Below, piece after piece: positions 27,884-36,333 of a DNA stretch of 64,000 nt. Position numbers and translations under genes: made by a program. Location of the stretch: the NCBI GenBank assembly GCA_019918135.1, contig WBZZ01005655.1:1-64000 (forward strand). Reading direction: 5' to 3'. The stretch comes from Paulinella micropora (taxonomy: Eukaryota; Cercozoa; Imbricatea; Euglyphida; Paulinellidae). The first letter of the stretch is position 1. Every line of letters begins with the position of its first letter. The notes below the pieces were generated by a model. The model did not search any database, was not told where the DNA came from, and saw only the letters and a list, made by a program, of their open reading frames with translations.

Positions 27884-28246
27884 ATGACGGAGCACAAATA
27901 CCAAAAGATTATTTTTCTGAGCAATGATTTTGCTGGAGGAAGCAAAACATTTAATAAAAATATTCAAATGTCATTCACACCCACCAAAATGAATGTAAAA
28001 TTTATCCACTATATGAACGACCAGACCGAAACCAAAACCAGAATTCTTTACATGGATAGAATTGGAATTATTGGAACATTTGCGGATAGCACCACAGCAA
28101 ATATTTCAAACCTTAGTTATAATTTGGGTGTCGTTGGATGGACTGACGGACAATATACATTTAAAGTCCTTGAAACTGACAGCGGAAATATTGATACAGG
28201 AAATTTAGCGGGCCGAATTGTAGTGTGTTTGGAATTCGTTGCTTAA
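27884..28246 (+). CDS. Polinton small beta-rich protein
   Basis: 120 residues, not recognised by name. Alternating hydrophobic strands (IIFLSNDFAGG, MNVKFIHYM, TRILYMDRIGIIG, RIVVCLEFVA) suggest a single jelly-roll or beta-sandwich, compatible with a minor virion component. The box ATATATAAAC abuts the ATG. S2 begins 2 bases after the stop. Confidence 0.55.
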   Translation: MTEHKYQKIIFLSNDFAGGSKTFNKNIQMSFTPTKMNVKFIHYMNDQTETKTRILYMDRIGIIGTFADSTTANISNLSYNLGVVGWTDGQYTFKVLETDSGNIDTGNLAGRIVVCLEFVA

Positions 28247-28248
28247 TA

Positions 28249-28397
28249 ATGATATTTATCAACTACACTCTCGTTGCTACCGCAACTCCCGTTTGTTGAT
28301 AAACATCGACAACCGATTTAATTTAAACAATAAAGAAAAAACGATGTTTTAGAATAAGTGAGAGTGCGGAGCACGAAACGCAATTCTAAAATATCAT
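28249..28397 (+). other. Four-way-junction element S2
   Basis: P1 28249-28254 with 28392-28397 (ATGATA/TATCAT); P2 28255-28263 with 28295-28303 (as S1); P3 28304-28308 with 28342-28346 (CATCG/CGATG); P4 28347-28355 with 28383-28391 (as S1), with an inner GTGC...GCAC hairpin. All helices are contiguous. P1 ends inside the ATG of the ATPase gene. Confidence 0.8.
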
Positions 28398-29169
28398 GAT
28401 GAAGATTAACAATGTCAAGGTGAAGCATGTGAAGCAGGATGGAAACGGAGATAAAAAAGCAAAAGGTTATAAATTATTCAATGAGCCGTATGCCAACATA
28501 TTTTTGCTTGCCCGTAAGAAGAGCGGAAAAACAACAGCACTCTTTGAAATACTGAAACGGACGACAGACAGAAAAACCCGCATTGTCATTATTGCTTCAA
28601 CAATTCACAAGGACTACATTTATAAAGCAATGGTAAAGCACTTTAAGAACAGAGGCAACCCGATGGCGATATATACCTTTCTTAAATCAGATGGTGTAAA
28701 TGTCATTGATTATGAGTTAGACAAACTGAACAGACATGACGAGCAACACGAAGGAGAAGTAAAACAGGACAAAGAAGAAATAGAGAAGCCACAATTTTTA
28801 TACTTTGGAAAAGAAAAGAAACAGATAAAGGAGGCACCGAAAGAAAGACCAAGTAAGTATATTTCTCCAGAGGTTGTTTTTGTTTTGGATGATTTAGGAA
28901 GTGGATTAAGAGACAAGTCCGTAAGCGATTTGTTAAAAAAGAATAGGCACTATAAATCAAAGGTGATTATGTCTAGTCAGTATTTGAACGACCTACGGCC
29001 AGAAGCCATTAAGCAATTAGATTATCTATTAATCTTTCCAAGCCAGTCTCAGGACAAAATGGAACTCGTGTATAAACACTTAGACTTATCTTTTGACTTT
29101 GATTACTTTCTTCAAAAGTATCACGAAGCAACAAAGGAGAGATTTAATTTTCTTTGTCTCAAGTGTTGA
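28396..29169 (+). CDS. Polinton A32-type packaging ATPase
   Basis: 257 residues of the FtsK-HerA/A32 family that pumps DNA into the capsid. A P-loop lies near residues 39-47 (LARKKSGKTT, with FEILK after it). Walker B is near 160 (EVVFVLDDLGSGL), followed by NRHYKSKVIMSSQYLNDL, typical of the sensor segment of A32 ATPases. The C-terminal LLIFPSQSQDKMELVYKHLD is also family-like. Its ATG overlaps junction element S2. Directly upstream of core and protease genes. Confidence 0.88.
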   Translation: MMKINNVKVKHVKQDGNGDKKAKGYKLFNEPYANIFLLARKKSGKTTALFEILKRTTDRKTRIVIIASTIHKDYIYKAMVKHFKNRGNPMAIYTFLKSDGVNVIDYELDKLNRHDEQHEGEVKQDKEEIEKPQFLYFGKEKKQIKEAPKERPSKYISPEVVFVLDDLGSGLRDKSVSDLLKKNRHYKSKVIMSSQYLNDLRPEAIKQLDYLLIFPSQSQDKMELVYKHLDLSFDFDYFLQKYHEATKERFNFLCLKC

Positions 29170-29249
29170 TGATGAATTAAGAAAAAACTTTGCCTATCGT
29201 CTTAAGTAAAAAAATAAAATTCGTAATTAATTATTTTTCTGTATTATAT

Positions 29250-29561
29250 ATGCCAGTATCACCAGTGATAATTTCACAACCATCAGGATATAACATCGGA
29301 TACAATCCATCAATGCCACAGAAGGGAGGAAAAAAGAAAACTAAGAAGAAGGGATGTGGTCAAAAGGGAGGAAAGATTAACTGGGCTAAGGTCGGAAAAA
29401 CTGCCTTGGCTGTTAATAAATTCCTTCGCGATAATAAGGTAATCTCTAGGACTGCGGGGGCATTGAGTAGTGTTGGGGTGCCTTACGCTGGTAGTGTTAG
29501 TGCTACTGCTGCAAAACTTGGGTATGGTAAGCAACGAGGAGGGGCTGTAAAGTTCCGATGA
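29250..29561 (+). CDS. Polinton basic core-type protein with GG sites
   Basis: 103 residues from the ATG at 29250, preferred over 29190 because TTATATA abuts it. A Lys/Gly-rich segment (QKGGKKKTKKKGCGQKGG) precedes a helical, small-residue stretch ending GYGKQRGGAVKFR. Such proteins in adenoviruses and Polinton-like viruses condense DNA or disrupt membranes. The KGG and RGG sites resemble cleavage sites for adenain-type proteases, and one is encoded nearby. The stop TGA lies in the 14-bp palindrome TGAAACATGTTTCA. Confidence 0.65.
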   Translation: MPVSPVIISQPSGYNIGYNPSMPQKGGKKKTKKKGCGQKGGKINWAKVGKTALAVNKFLRDNKVISRTAGALSSVGVPYAGSVSATAAKLGYGKQRGGAVKFR

Positions 29562-29628
29562 AACATGTTTCATTAAATGATTTTTCATACAAACGAATTG
29601 AAAATATTTTTTTGTTTAATTATATACG

Positions 29629-29946
29629 ATGGTCGCTAAAAAGACTAATAAGAAAAAGGCTAAGGTAAGACCCCCGCGGGTTTATAGGAATAAGAGCGGG
29701 AGACCATATATTATCCAGAAGGGCAAAAAATATTATCTTAATTTTGGTAAGAAAACAAATGATATGAGCACACTTCAAATCGTTAAGTTGTTTTTGAAAT
29801 ATATTGGTAAGCCGAGGCCACAAAGGCAGGGTCGCAAACCAAGAGAAAAAATAATCAAATCTGATTTCAATCGTCTTGAACACGAGAACAGAAACCAGAT
29901 ACAAAGCAACTTACAAAAGAAATATGAGTTAATACATGACGAGTAA
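29629..29946 (+). CDS. Polinton basic hypothetical protein
   Basis: 105 residues, strongly basic. The N-terminus is MVAKKTNKKKAKVRPPRVYR, with YIIQKGKKYYLNFGKKT and GKPRPQRQGRKPREKIIKS further on. No family recognised. Basic charge and position beside the core-type protein suggest DNA binding in the particle. TATATACG abuts the ATG. Confidence 0.55.
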   Translation: MVAKKTNKKKAKVRPPRVYRNKSGRPYIIQKGKKYYLNFGKKTNDMSTLQIVKLFLKYIGKPRPQRQGRKPREKIIKSDFNRLEHENRNQIQSNLQKKYELIHDE

Positions 29947-29973
29947 GAAAAGGAAAAGAAGAAGAGGGATGAG

Positions 29974-30510
29974 ATGGAAGAAGAAAAGAAAAGGCTAGAA
30001 CGAAAAGACATAGCAGATGCCAAGGAAAGGCAGGATGAGTTAGCAAGGATACACCGCAATGAACTATCCGATATCAAGGAACGACAAGAACAAAAAGACA
30101 GAGAACTAAGAAGGGAGCAAAAACTCATAGATGATGTAAAATATGAAGAAGATAGAAAAAATAGAATACAAGCATTACCACCGCCACCGCAATATCAATA
30201 TATTATGCCACCGCAATATGGACAGCCACAAGCACCGCCACAATTTGGAGCACCACAACAAGTACCGCCATTTGGAGCACCACCACAAGCACCGCCATTA
30301 CCTAATTTAGGAGATGAAGCATCATTGAAAACGAAAGAGCAATATGAGGAAGAAAACAAGCAAAAGCAGAAAGATATTGAAACACTGAAATTAGCAGGAT
30401 ATACAGATAAGTTCATAAAAAAGATGAGTCGTAAAGACTTAAAAAAAGCCAGTCAAGATATTCAGATGGCTATAGCCACAGCGACATCTTTAGAGGAACA
30501 GAAAAGTTAG
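29974..30510 (+). CDS. Polinton coiled-coil and Pro-rich hypothetical protein
   Basis: 178 residues. Residues 1-65 form a highly charged coiled coil. Residues 70-115 hold Pro/Gln/Gly repeats (PPQYGQPQAPPQFGAPQQVP), and a Lys-rich helical end follows (YTDKFIKKMSRKDLKKASQD). Not recognised. No start-proximal TATATA box, so the real start or gene extent is uncertain. Confidence 0.45.
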   Translation: MEEEKKRLERKDIADAKERQDELARIHRNELSDIKERQEQKDRELRREQKLIDDVKYEEDRKNRIQALPPPPQYQYIMPPQYGQPQAPPQFGAPQQVPPFGAPPQAPPLPNLGDEASLKTKEQYEEENKQKQKDIETLKLAGYTDKFIKKMSRKDLKKASQDIQMAIATATSLEEQKS

Positions 30511-30733
30511 CAGAAGAATACAAAGAAAAACTTGAAAAGGAAGAAAAGAAGGCAGAAGAAAAGGGTAAGCATTTTGAACATTTACAAATTAATCAATTTT
30601 AATATCAGCATTTTCAAAAACTTATCACCCAAACATTACTATAAAAGAGTTAGCACAGGCTTTAAAAAAGAGACTAGATAATGATGGACATAAACAATTA
30701 AATTACAAAGACACTTCAAAGTGGATTATTGAC

Positions 30734-31726
30734 ATGATTAAAAGGTTTAATATTGATGTTGGAAATGAAAAGGAAAACGTAAAAAGAAAAGTGGCGGATT
30801 ATGCTAGATATGAAGAGTACATGGGTATTAATGAGCAAAAAGGTAGTGGGGCGAAGACATTAGAAGAATTAATTGATAAAGTATTTTCAATAGCGAAAAT
30901 AAAAAAATACTTAGCCCGCAAAGATTGGAAACACACAATGAACAAATATGATTTTGTAAATACTCTAACTAACAAAATGACTTCCGATCCCAATTTAGAT
31001 AAACGAGTTTCAACAGATTTTAATATTGACGAGGGAATGCCACTGGAGGGGGTTCCACCGGAGGGGGTTCCACCCCCTACCATACCCCCGAGCGTCGCGG
31101 AGACAACCATACACCAGCCACCAGAGCCAGCAACGGATACGACTACACTGCCAGACCAAACCATGCCACCAAGTGATGCGGATACAACCATACCCCCAAG
31201 CGTCGCGGAGACGCCACAGCAAGAGGGTGAGGGGAGGGGACTAATGACTAATGAAATAGACGACATAATGAAAAAATATGGATGGTATCTCGGAGCAATA
31301 GCCAGTGATGAAATCTATAAGTTGAAGCCCGGAAGCAGAAAGCGATACGGATTTATTATGAATTTAGATAATCACAAACAAGCGGGGTCTCATTGGATTG
31401 CTATATGGGTAAGTCTAGATAAAGACAGGAGTGTTGAAGTCTATGACCCATTAGCACTTTACCAACCAACGGAAGTCTTTCAACAACAAATGAAACAACT
31501 AATTGACCGAAGCCACCCCGATAGTTATTTATTAATGAAGGTTAATCAAGTAAAGAACCAATCAAACACCTCGGATACCTGCGGATGGCACTCAATGAGG
31601 TTTTTAATGGAGCGAGCGAAAGGCAACCGATTTAAGTTTGCTAGCGGATATACAGACCTAAAGGAAGAAGAAGCGGAAAAATTAAAAGCACAGAATGGTT
31701 ATGGTAATTTTGATACTTTTATTTGA
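30734..31726 (+). CDS. Polinton Ulp1/adenain-like cysteine protease
   Basis: The C-terminal domain (about residues 175-310) has the C48/adenain arrangement: GSHWIAIWVS with the catalytic His (about 219), VEVYDPLA (about 236), then QVKNQSNTSDTCGWHSMRF with the Gln and nucleophilic Cys (about 281). Upstream are a helical domain and Pro-rich repeats on the phrase PPEGVPPPTIPPSVAETT. It matures capsid proteins in this group. It lies between the core proteins and the capsid genes, as is usual. Confidence 0.85.
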   Translation: MIKRFNIDVGNEKENVKRKVADYARYEEYMGINEQKGSGAKTLEELIDKVFSIAKIKKYLARKDWKHTMNKYDFVNTLTNKMTSDPNLDKRVSTDFNIDEGMPLEGVPPEGVPPPTIPPSVAETTIHQPPEPATDTTTLPDQTMPPSDADTTIPPSVAETPQQEGEGRGLMTNEIDDIMKKYGWYLGAIASDEIYKLKPGSRKRYGFIMNLDNHKQAGSHWIAIWVSLDKDRSVEVYDPLALYQPTEVFQQQMKQLIDRSHPDSYLLMKVNQVKNQSNTSDTCGWHSMRFLMERAKGNRFKFASGYTDLKEEEAEKLKAQNGYGNFDTFI

Positions 31727-31748
31727 AATATTATTTGTATTATATACA

Positions 31749-32561
31749 ATGGACTATAAGGGAGGGCGAAGTAGTGGTATTTACTATATCAACAGCAAAA
31801 ACAGAATAACAGGCACAGATAGCGACTTTACACACGAAATAAACTTAAAATCACTTGATAATCCCACACATTGTAAAATTCTTCATATCTATGTTCCAAA
31901 GTCGTATTACTCTGTGGCTTCACCATACAATACTTTTACTCTTAGCGAAGACGGGTATGAGGCTTTAATTACGATACCTGAGGGAAACTACACAATGAAC
32001 AATCTAAAAAATAAGTTGTCGGAGATACTAACCGCAGACAGCCCTAATAATTATACTTATGTTGTATCTAGTAATAATACCAACATAGAACCAGAGGATG
32101 GCAAATTAACATTCAGTGTTTCAAATAACGGAGGTATTCAACCGCGGTTTATATTTGATGCTGATACACGTATTCACGAAGTAATGGGGTTTGATAGAAA
32201 TTCCACATATTTCTTTGCAAATGATTTTATTAAATCACCAAATGTAATTATTCTAACTGGAGAAAAGACTTTGTATCTTCAATCTGACTTAGTGGGCGAA
32301 GGAGATAATCACGTGCTACAAGAAATATACACTGCCAACGAAATTCCTTTTGGTGCCGTTATATACGACGGAAGTGGGTCGGAGTATGGTAAGAAATTAT
32401 CAACCAGTTCAAATAATGTATTTAGGTTTTACTTGACGGACGAAAACGATCAGGCTATAAATCTTAATGGTTTGGGAGTTGTTATGACTTTGTTGATTTA
32501 CAGGGAAACGAATTATTTTAATTTATTTACATCCTTTTTCAATCTTTTGAAACAGAGATAA
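31749..32561 (+). CDS. Polinton minor capsid (penton) protein
   Basis: 270 residues from the ATG at 31749, chosen because TATATACA abuts it; an upstream in-frame ATG at 31695 lies inside the protease gene end. SSGIYYINSKNRITGTDSDF followed by THEINL is the recurring N-terminal signature of penton proteins in Polintons and Polinton-like viruses. The rest alternates beta strands as a single jelly-roll. It caps the fivefold vertices. The stop is inside a 10-bp hairpin (32558-32584). Confidence 0.8.
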   Translation: MDYKGGRSSGIYYINSKNRITGTDSDFTHEINLKSLDNPTHCKILHIYVPKSYYSVASPYNTFTLSEDGYEALITIPEGNYTMNNLKNKLSEILTADSPNNYTYVVSSNNTNIEPEDGKLTFSVSNNGGIQPRFIFDADTRIHEVMGFDRNSTYFFANDFIKSPNVIILTGEKTLYLQSDLVGEGDNHVLQEIYTANEIPFGAVIYDGSGSEYGKKLSTSSNNVFRFYLTDENDQAINLNGLGVVMTLLIYRETNYFNLFTSFFNLLKQR

Positions 32562-32830
32562 ATAATTATTTTGGAATTATTTATTTTTTCTATAAATATA
32601 TTCTTGTGAATTAGCAAATAATCTCAACTGCCTAAAAAATCAAAAACAAAATGCCAACTCAACACGGAGGCGAACTAGACTTTTCTAGAACTGACTACAT
32701 CAGTGCTTCTTATCGTTTGAATTAACTCGCTCCACGTGAGGGCTCTGGAACCTTTGAGGTCACCACTGCTGGTGGGCAAGAACGATCATTTGACCTTATC
32801 AGTTGCCCGTTCAATCTCGCCCGCTCTTAT

Positions 32831-34120
32831 TTGAGCTTTACTTATACTCTTAGAACAGGTGGTGCTAACATTTATAGTAGAATTTTTATGGACTGCCTTT
32901 CATCCATTAGACAAATTCAACTTCAGACCCGTAGCGGTGTTTATCTGTGCGACCTTAACCATCTCGGGACGGCTACTAAAATGCTTTGGAAGCCCGAGAT
33001 ATCTTTGAAGGATTTCCTTGACCTTCCTAATCACGATATTGCTACTGGATACGGCTGTATGCTTCAAAAGTGTAATGCGAATGGATTGATTAATGTTAGT
33101 GCTGTTGAAGCTACTAGAACTAACTTTCGTGCGATGACAGATGGTGCTGATAACGTGGCGGCAAGAACTCTTGCTATGTTTGCTGAACCATCCATTAGTG
33201 CTCGTCGTCATAACGATACAGCATTAACTGACGGTACTGGCACACTTTCGCCTGTAAATGTTAATTACAACGAAGCAAAGTATTTGGCAGGTGTTAATGG
33301 TGCCACCGCTATCAATGTTAAAATTCCTTTGAGTATGCTTATTAATACTATTTTCGCACTTGATAAAACCATTATGTTTCCTGAGATTTTGACGATGCGG
33401 ATTGTGTGGAGTGCTACTGACAGAGCTAGTTATACAGTGACTAATGGTGCGGCGACTGCTATTAATACTCCGAATGTCGGCTCCGCTGGGACGGTTGTCA
33501 GTGCTGATGTTACTAATCTTGCTTTGTTTCTGGCTGTTGAAACTAATCCTGATGTCATTCAATCCATTCAGGCGAAGATTGCTAGCACTGAGGGTATGAG
33601 TTTTAACATTGATTATCCTTATGTTTATAAGAACTCAATTGGAGCATCCACAACCCAAAATATTATTATGCGATTTGACAGAGGTCATGGTCGCCGTTTG
33701 AAGAAGATTTATCACTCAGTTTTTAACAACGAAGAAAAAAAGAATACTGCTTATGACCACGATAACAGAGCACAGGCTAAGGTTGTAAATTTTTACACCA
33801 CACTTGACGGAGCACGACAGCAGGAGTTTAATATTGATACCTCCCTAGAAGAAGACTATATGTATTTGAAATCAAAGATTGAGGGTTCAGCTTTGATGAA
33901 TGCGGACATATACAAATATAACTGGTTCTGGGTTGATGCTTGGGATAACACTCGTCCGCTGTGGAGCAAAGACCAGAATGAGATTAGCGGACTTGACCTG
34001 TCTATGGAGCGACGATGGGAATTCATTGCGACGACTGCGAATAATGCTCACAACCATTACACCGTGGCCATTGCTCAGCGAGAAGTTCAAGTGAAGGCAA
34101 ATGTTATTACAATTAGTTAA
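32831..34120 (+). CDS. Polinton major capsid protein frame
   Basis: 429 residues with the double-jelly-roll pattern. Landmarks: the strand-rich start after FTYTLRTGGANIYSR, ATKMLWKPEISLKDFLDLP, KIPLSMLINTIFALDKTIMF, and NFYTTLDGARQQEFNI, which matches the FYTTLDxxRxQ phrase of Polinton and Polinton-like MCPs. It forms the icosahedral shell with the penton protein next door. Upstream, 32590-32830 is an AT-rich leader and gene-start region. Confidence 0.85.
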   Translation: MSFTYTLRTGGANIYSRIFMDCLSSIRQIQLQTRSGVYLCDLNHLGTATKMLWKPEISLKDFLDLPNHDIATGYGCMLQKCNANGLINVSAVEATRTNFRAMTDGADNVAARTLAMFAEPSISARRHNDTALTDGTGTLSPVNVNYNEAKYLAGVNGATAINVKIPLSMLINTIFALDKTIMFPEILTMRIVWSATDRASYTVTNGAATAINTPNVGSAGTVVSADVTNLALFLAVETNPDVIQSIQAKIASTEGMSFNIDYPYVYKNSIGASTTQNIIMRFDRGHGRRLKKIYHSVFNNEEKKNTAYDHDNRAQAKVVNFYTTLDGARQQEFNIDTSLEEDYMYLKSKIEGSALMNADIYKYNWFWVDAWDNTRPLWSKDQNEISGLDLSMERRWEFIATTANNAHNHYTVAIAQREVQVKANVITIS

Positions 34121-34175
34121 GTGGGTAATTATTAATTTTGATAGTTAATTTATATTTTTTTAATAATATATAACA

Positions 34176-35399
34176 ATGTCTCACCAACGAAATTTGGTAG
34201 CACAAAATCCTAAAGGAGAGTTCATTAACCTAAAAGTAGGATATGATGGACACATTGATAATATGAAGACAGCCTTCGGCGAAACAACAACTGCGCAATT
34301 AACACCAGTATTACAAGAAATCTTTCCATATACCATTAATACTAGGATATGGACAAAAACAGAAACTAAAGCAAGTGTGTCATTTTTGGAAAATATGGCA
34401 GAATTGAAAACTCAAGCAAATGCGACGGCGGATGCTGGATTAGTAAGTAAAAGGAGAATAAAATATAGAACTGGAACGGGTGTACTTGCTCGCTTTACTG
34501 CTCTATGGACAACGGATGATACAAAAGATTACTATTCATTTATTGGAATAGGAAACGACCTTAACAATGGCTTTTATTTTTACAAAAATCAAGCAGGAAT
34601 GAATATCGCACATTGTTCGGGAAATGCTGTAGATTATATTGACCAAGAAGATTGGGACGACCCTTGCGATGGAACTTCGGCTATGCCAAACTTAGACTGG
34701 AGTAAAGGAAATGTATTTCAAATTCAATTTCAGTATCTTGGATTTGGCGCTATTAAGTTTTCAATTGAAAATCCAGAGACTGGTGATTTCCAACTAGTTC
34801 ATATGATTAAGTATGCGAATGATAATAATGGTGTAAGCCTGCGAAATACGACATTACCCTTTACAGCCGTAATGAGAAATGATGCAAAGACTGGAATACA
34901 AATTCTTAAAACGGCGAGTGCCAGTTTATTCATTGAGGGGTCAAATACTATTAATACAAGTATTACAAATACTGCGGAAGGAGACGAAAAAACGAGCACC
35001 ACTGAAAGCCCCATTTTAAGTATCAGGAATAAAGCACTATTCAATAATAGCCTCACCAACTATTCAAATGTCTTTCCTTCCTTGGTAAGTATTACAAATG
35101 AAGATACTAAGTCAAATGTCGTCAGAATGGTATTGAATGGGACGCTAACAGGGGCTGGTTTTGCTGATGTTGATGCCACAACTTCAATCGTAGATACAGA
35201 CACAAAAGCAACCGCTATCGCCAACGGAACGACAATTTTTAAGATTTATGTAAATGCCGCCTCAACTCAACAGATTAATCTCAGAACATACGATATTCAA
35301 TTAACACCGAACGATGTTTTGACATTCACACAGAAGGCGGTGTCGGCTGGGGCTGGTAGTAATATTAATGTTATCGCTAACTTTATAGAAGACCAATAG
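34176..35399 (+). CDS. Polinton virion-type surface protein, unnamed conserved family
   Basis: 407 residues. AFGETTTAQLTPVLQEIFPY, RRIKYRTGTGVLARFTALW, SFIGIGNDLNNGFYFYKNQAG, and IQFQYLGFGAIKFSIENPE form a pattern I recall from a protein family shared by algal viruses and phages and thought to lie on the virion surface. A lectin-like beta-sandwich is likely. Position after the MCP supports a structural role. TATATAAC abuts the ATG, and the stop codon touches junction element S3. Confidence 0.65.
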   Translation: MSHQRNLVAQNPKGEFINLKVGYDGHIDNMKTAFGETTTAQLTPVLQEIFPYTINTRIWTKTETKASVSFLENMAELKTQANATADAGLVSKRRIKYRTGTGVLARFTALWTTDDTKDYYSFIGIGNDLNNGFYFYKNQAGMNIAHCSGNAVDYIDQEDWDDPCDGTSAMPNLDWSKGNVFQIQFQYLGFGAIKFSIENPETGDFQLVHMIKYANDNNGVSLRNTTLPFTAVMRNDAKTGIQILKTASASLFIEGSNTINTSITNTAEGDEKTSTTESPILSIRNKALFNNSLTNYSNVFPSLVSITNEDTKSNVVRMVLNGTLTGAGFADVDATTSIVDTDTKATAIANGTTIFKIYVNAASTQQINLRTYDIQLTPNDVLTFTQKAVSAGAGSNINVIANFIEDQ

Positions 35400-35499
35400 A
35401 TATTTGTTTCAGACTATGTCTTCAACAAACATCGTGAAAGGTAAAGTGAAAAAAAAAACGATGTTCTATGAAGGCGTGTCAACGCATGAATAGAATATC
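35399..35499 (+). other. Four-way-junction element S3
   Basis: P1 35399-35402 with 35496-35499 (GATA/TATC); P2 35403-35408 with 35424-35429 (TTTGTT/AACAAA); P3 35430-35435 with 35458-35463 (CATCGT/ACGATG); P4 35464-35469 with 35490-35495 (TTCTAT/ATAGAA), with an inner GCGT...ACGC hairpin. All contiguous. It lies between two convergent genes, so it is in the 3' region of both. Confidence 0.78.
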
Positions 35500-35502
35500 A
35501 TA

Positions 35503-35958
35503 TCAAAGATATTTTTTTACCGCGTCTTTGTTATTAAAATAAGGTTGTTGAATTAAATATTCAAGGTATGGTTTATCAATCTTAGCAACATCTTCAATTT
35601 TCATTTTTTTATACTTTCCATATTGAAGAACAACATCTTTCTTTAATATACATCCTTCTTCTGTACATTCTATAGCAGTCGCTATCTCTTCTCCTACATT
35701 AGCCTTGATTTCAGTGATACCAGTCTCTTTTAAATCACTCGCAGTAAAAGGTGTGCTTGGTTCTTCGTCCATTATTTTTTGTAATGTCTCCTCTAATGGT
35801 ATAACGACTTTAACATTATCGTCCCTTGGCTTGTATTGCTCATAGAAAGAAACAATGTCGGGCTTTGTCCATTTAATGGTCGGCTTTTTTATTTCGCCGT
35901 CAAGGTTCCATTTTTCAATTTCATTCAAGTAGTCCTGCTTGGTGCTTATGTCTGTCAT
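35503..35958 (-). CDS. Polinton protein with ExoX-C-like domain, copy 1
   Basis: 151 residues. The last 40 (LQYGKYKKMKIEDVAKIDKP, then YLEYLIQQPYF) match the ExoX-like C-terminal module (FGKYKGxxIxDVxxxDPxYLxWLxxQPW) found at the ends of nucleases and DNA-processing proteins. The N-terminal part is acidic and helical. The neighbouring gene carries the same module. Probably binds DNA or the polymerase; function inferred only from the module. ATACATATATCA abuts the ATG. Confidence 0.65.
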   Translation of the reverse strand: MTDISTKQDYLNEIEKWNLDGEIKKPTIKWTKPDIVSFYEQYKPRDDNVKVVIPLEETLQKIMDEEPSTPFTASDLKETGITEIKANVGEEIATAIECTEEGCILKKDVVLQYGKYKKMKIEDVAKIDKPYLEYLIQQPYFNNKDAVKKYL

Positions 35959-35989
35959 TGATATATGTATAGCAAAATTTTATTTTTTA

Positions 35990-36277
35990 TTATAAATATT
36001 TTTTTACTTCACTTTTAATGTCTGTAAATTTATCAAACCACGGCTGTTTCATAACCCATTCAAGATATGGTTTGTCAATGGTAGCAACATCTTGAATTTT
36101 ATTACCTTTATATTTACCAAATGGAAAAGTATCCTTTGGCTTGCCTTCTCTACTTTTTTCAATCGCCTTAATTTCTTCATTAATTACCTGTTGCACATCT
36201 TTTACTGAAAAGAATTCCTTCTTCTTCTCAATTGAAAGTTGTTCAAATTTTTCACATAGTCTGGTGAGGGTGGTCAT
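35990..36277 (-). CDS. Polinton protein with ExoX-C-like domain, copy 2
   Basis: 95 residues ending FPFGKYKGNKIQDVATIDKP then YLEWVMKQPWF, a closer match to the ExoX C-terminal module than copy 1. Both genes end in VKKYL, so they are tandem paralogues separated by 31 bp. A CTCTATATAGACCG box abuts the ATG. Confidence 0.65.
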   Translation of the reverse strand: MTTLTRLCEKFEQLSIEKKKEFFSVKDVQQVINEEIKAIEKSREGKPKDTFPFGKYKGNKIQDVATIDKPYLEWVMKQPWFDKFTDIKSEVKKYL

Positions 36278-36333
36278 CGGTCTATATAGAGTGGTAAAAA
36301 AAATTTATTGAAAAAAATTAATTATTTGATATT

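Noticed and set aside
29310-30416. Minus-strand frames opposite the Polinton core-protein genes
   Set aside because: Cys/Gly/Ser-rich shadows of Lys/Pro/Gln-rich genes, without start-proximal box or motif.
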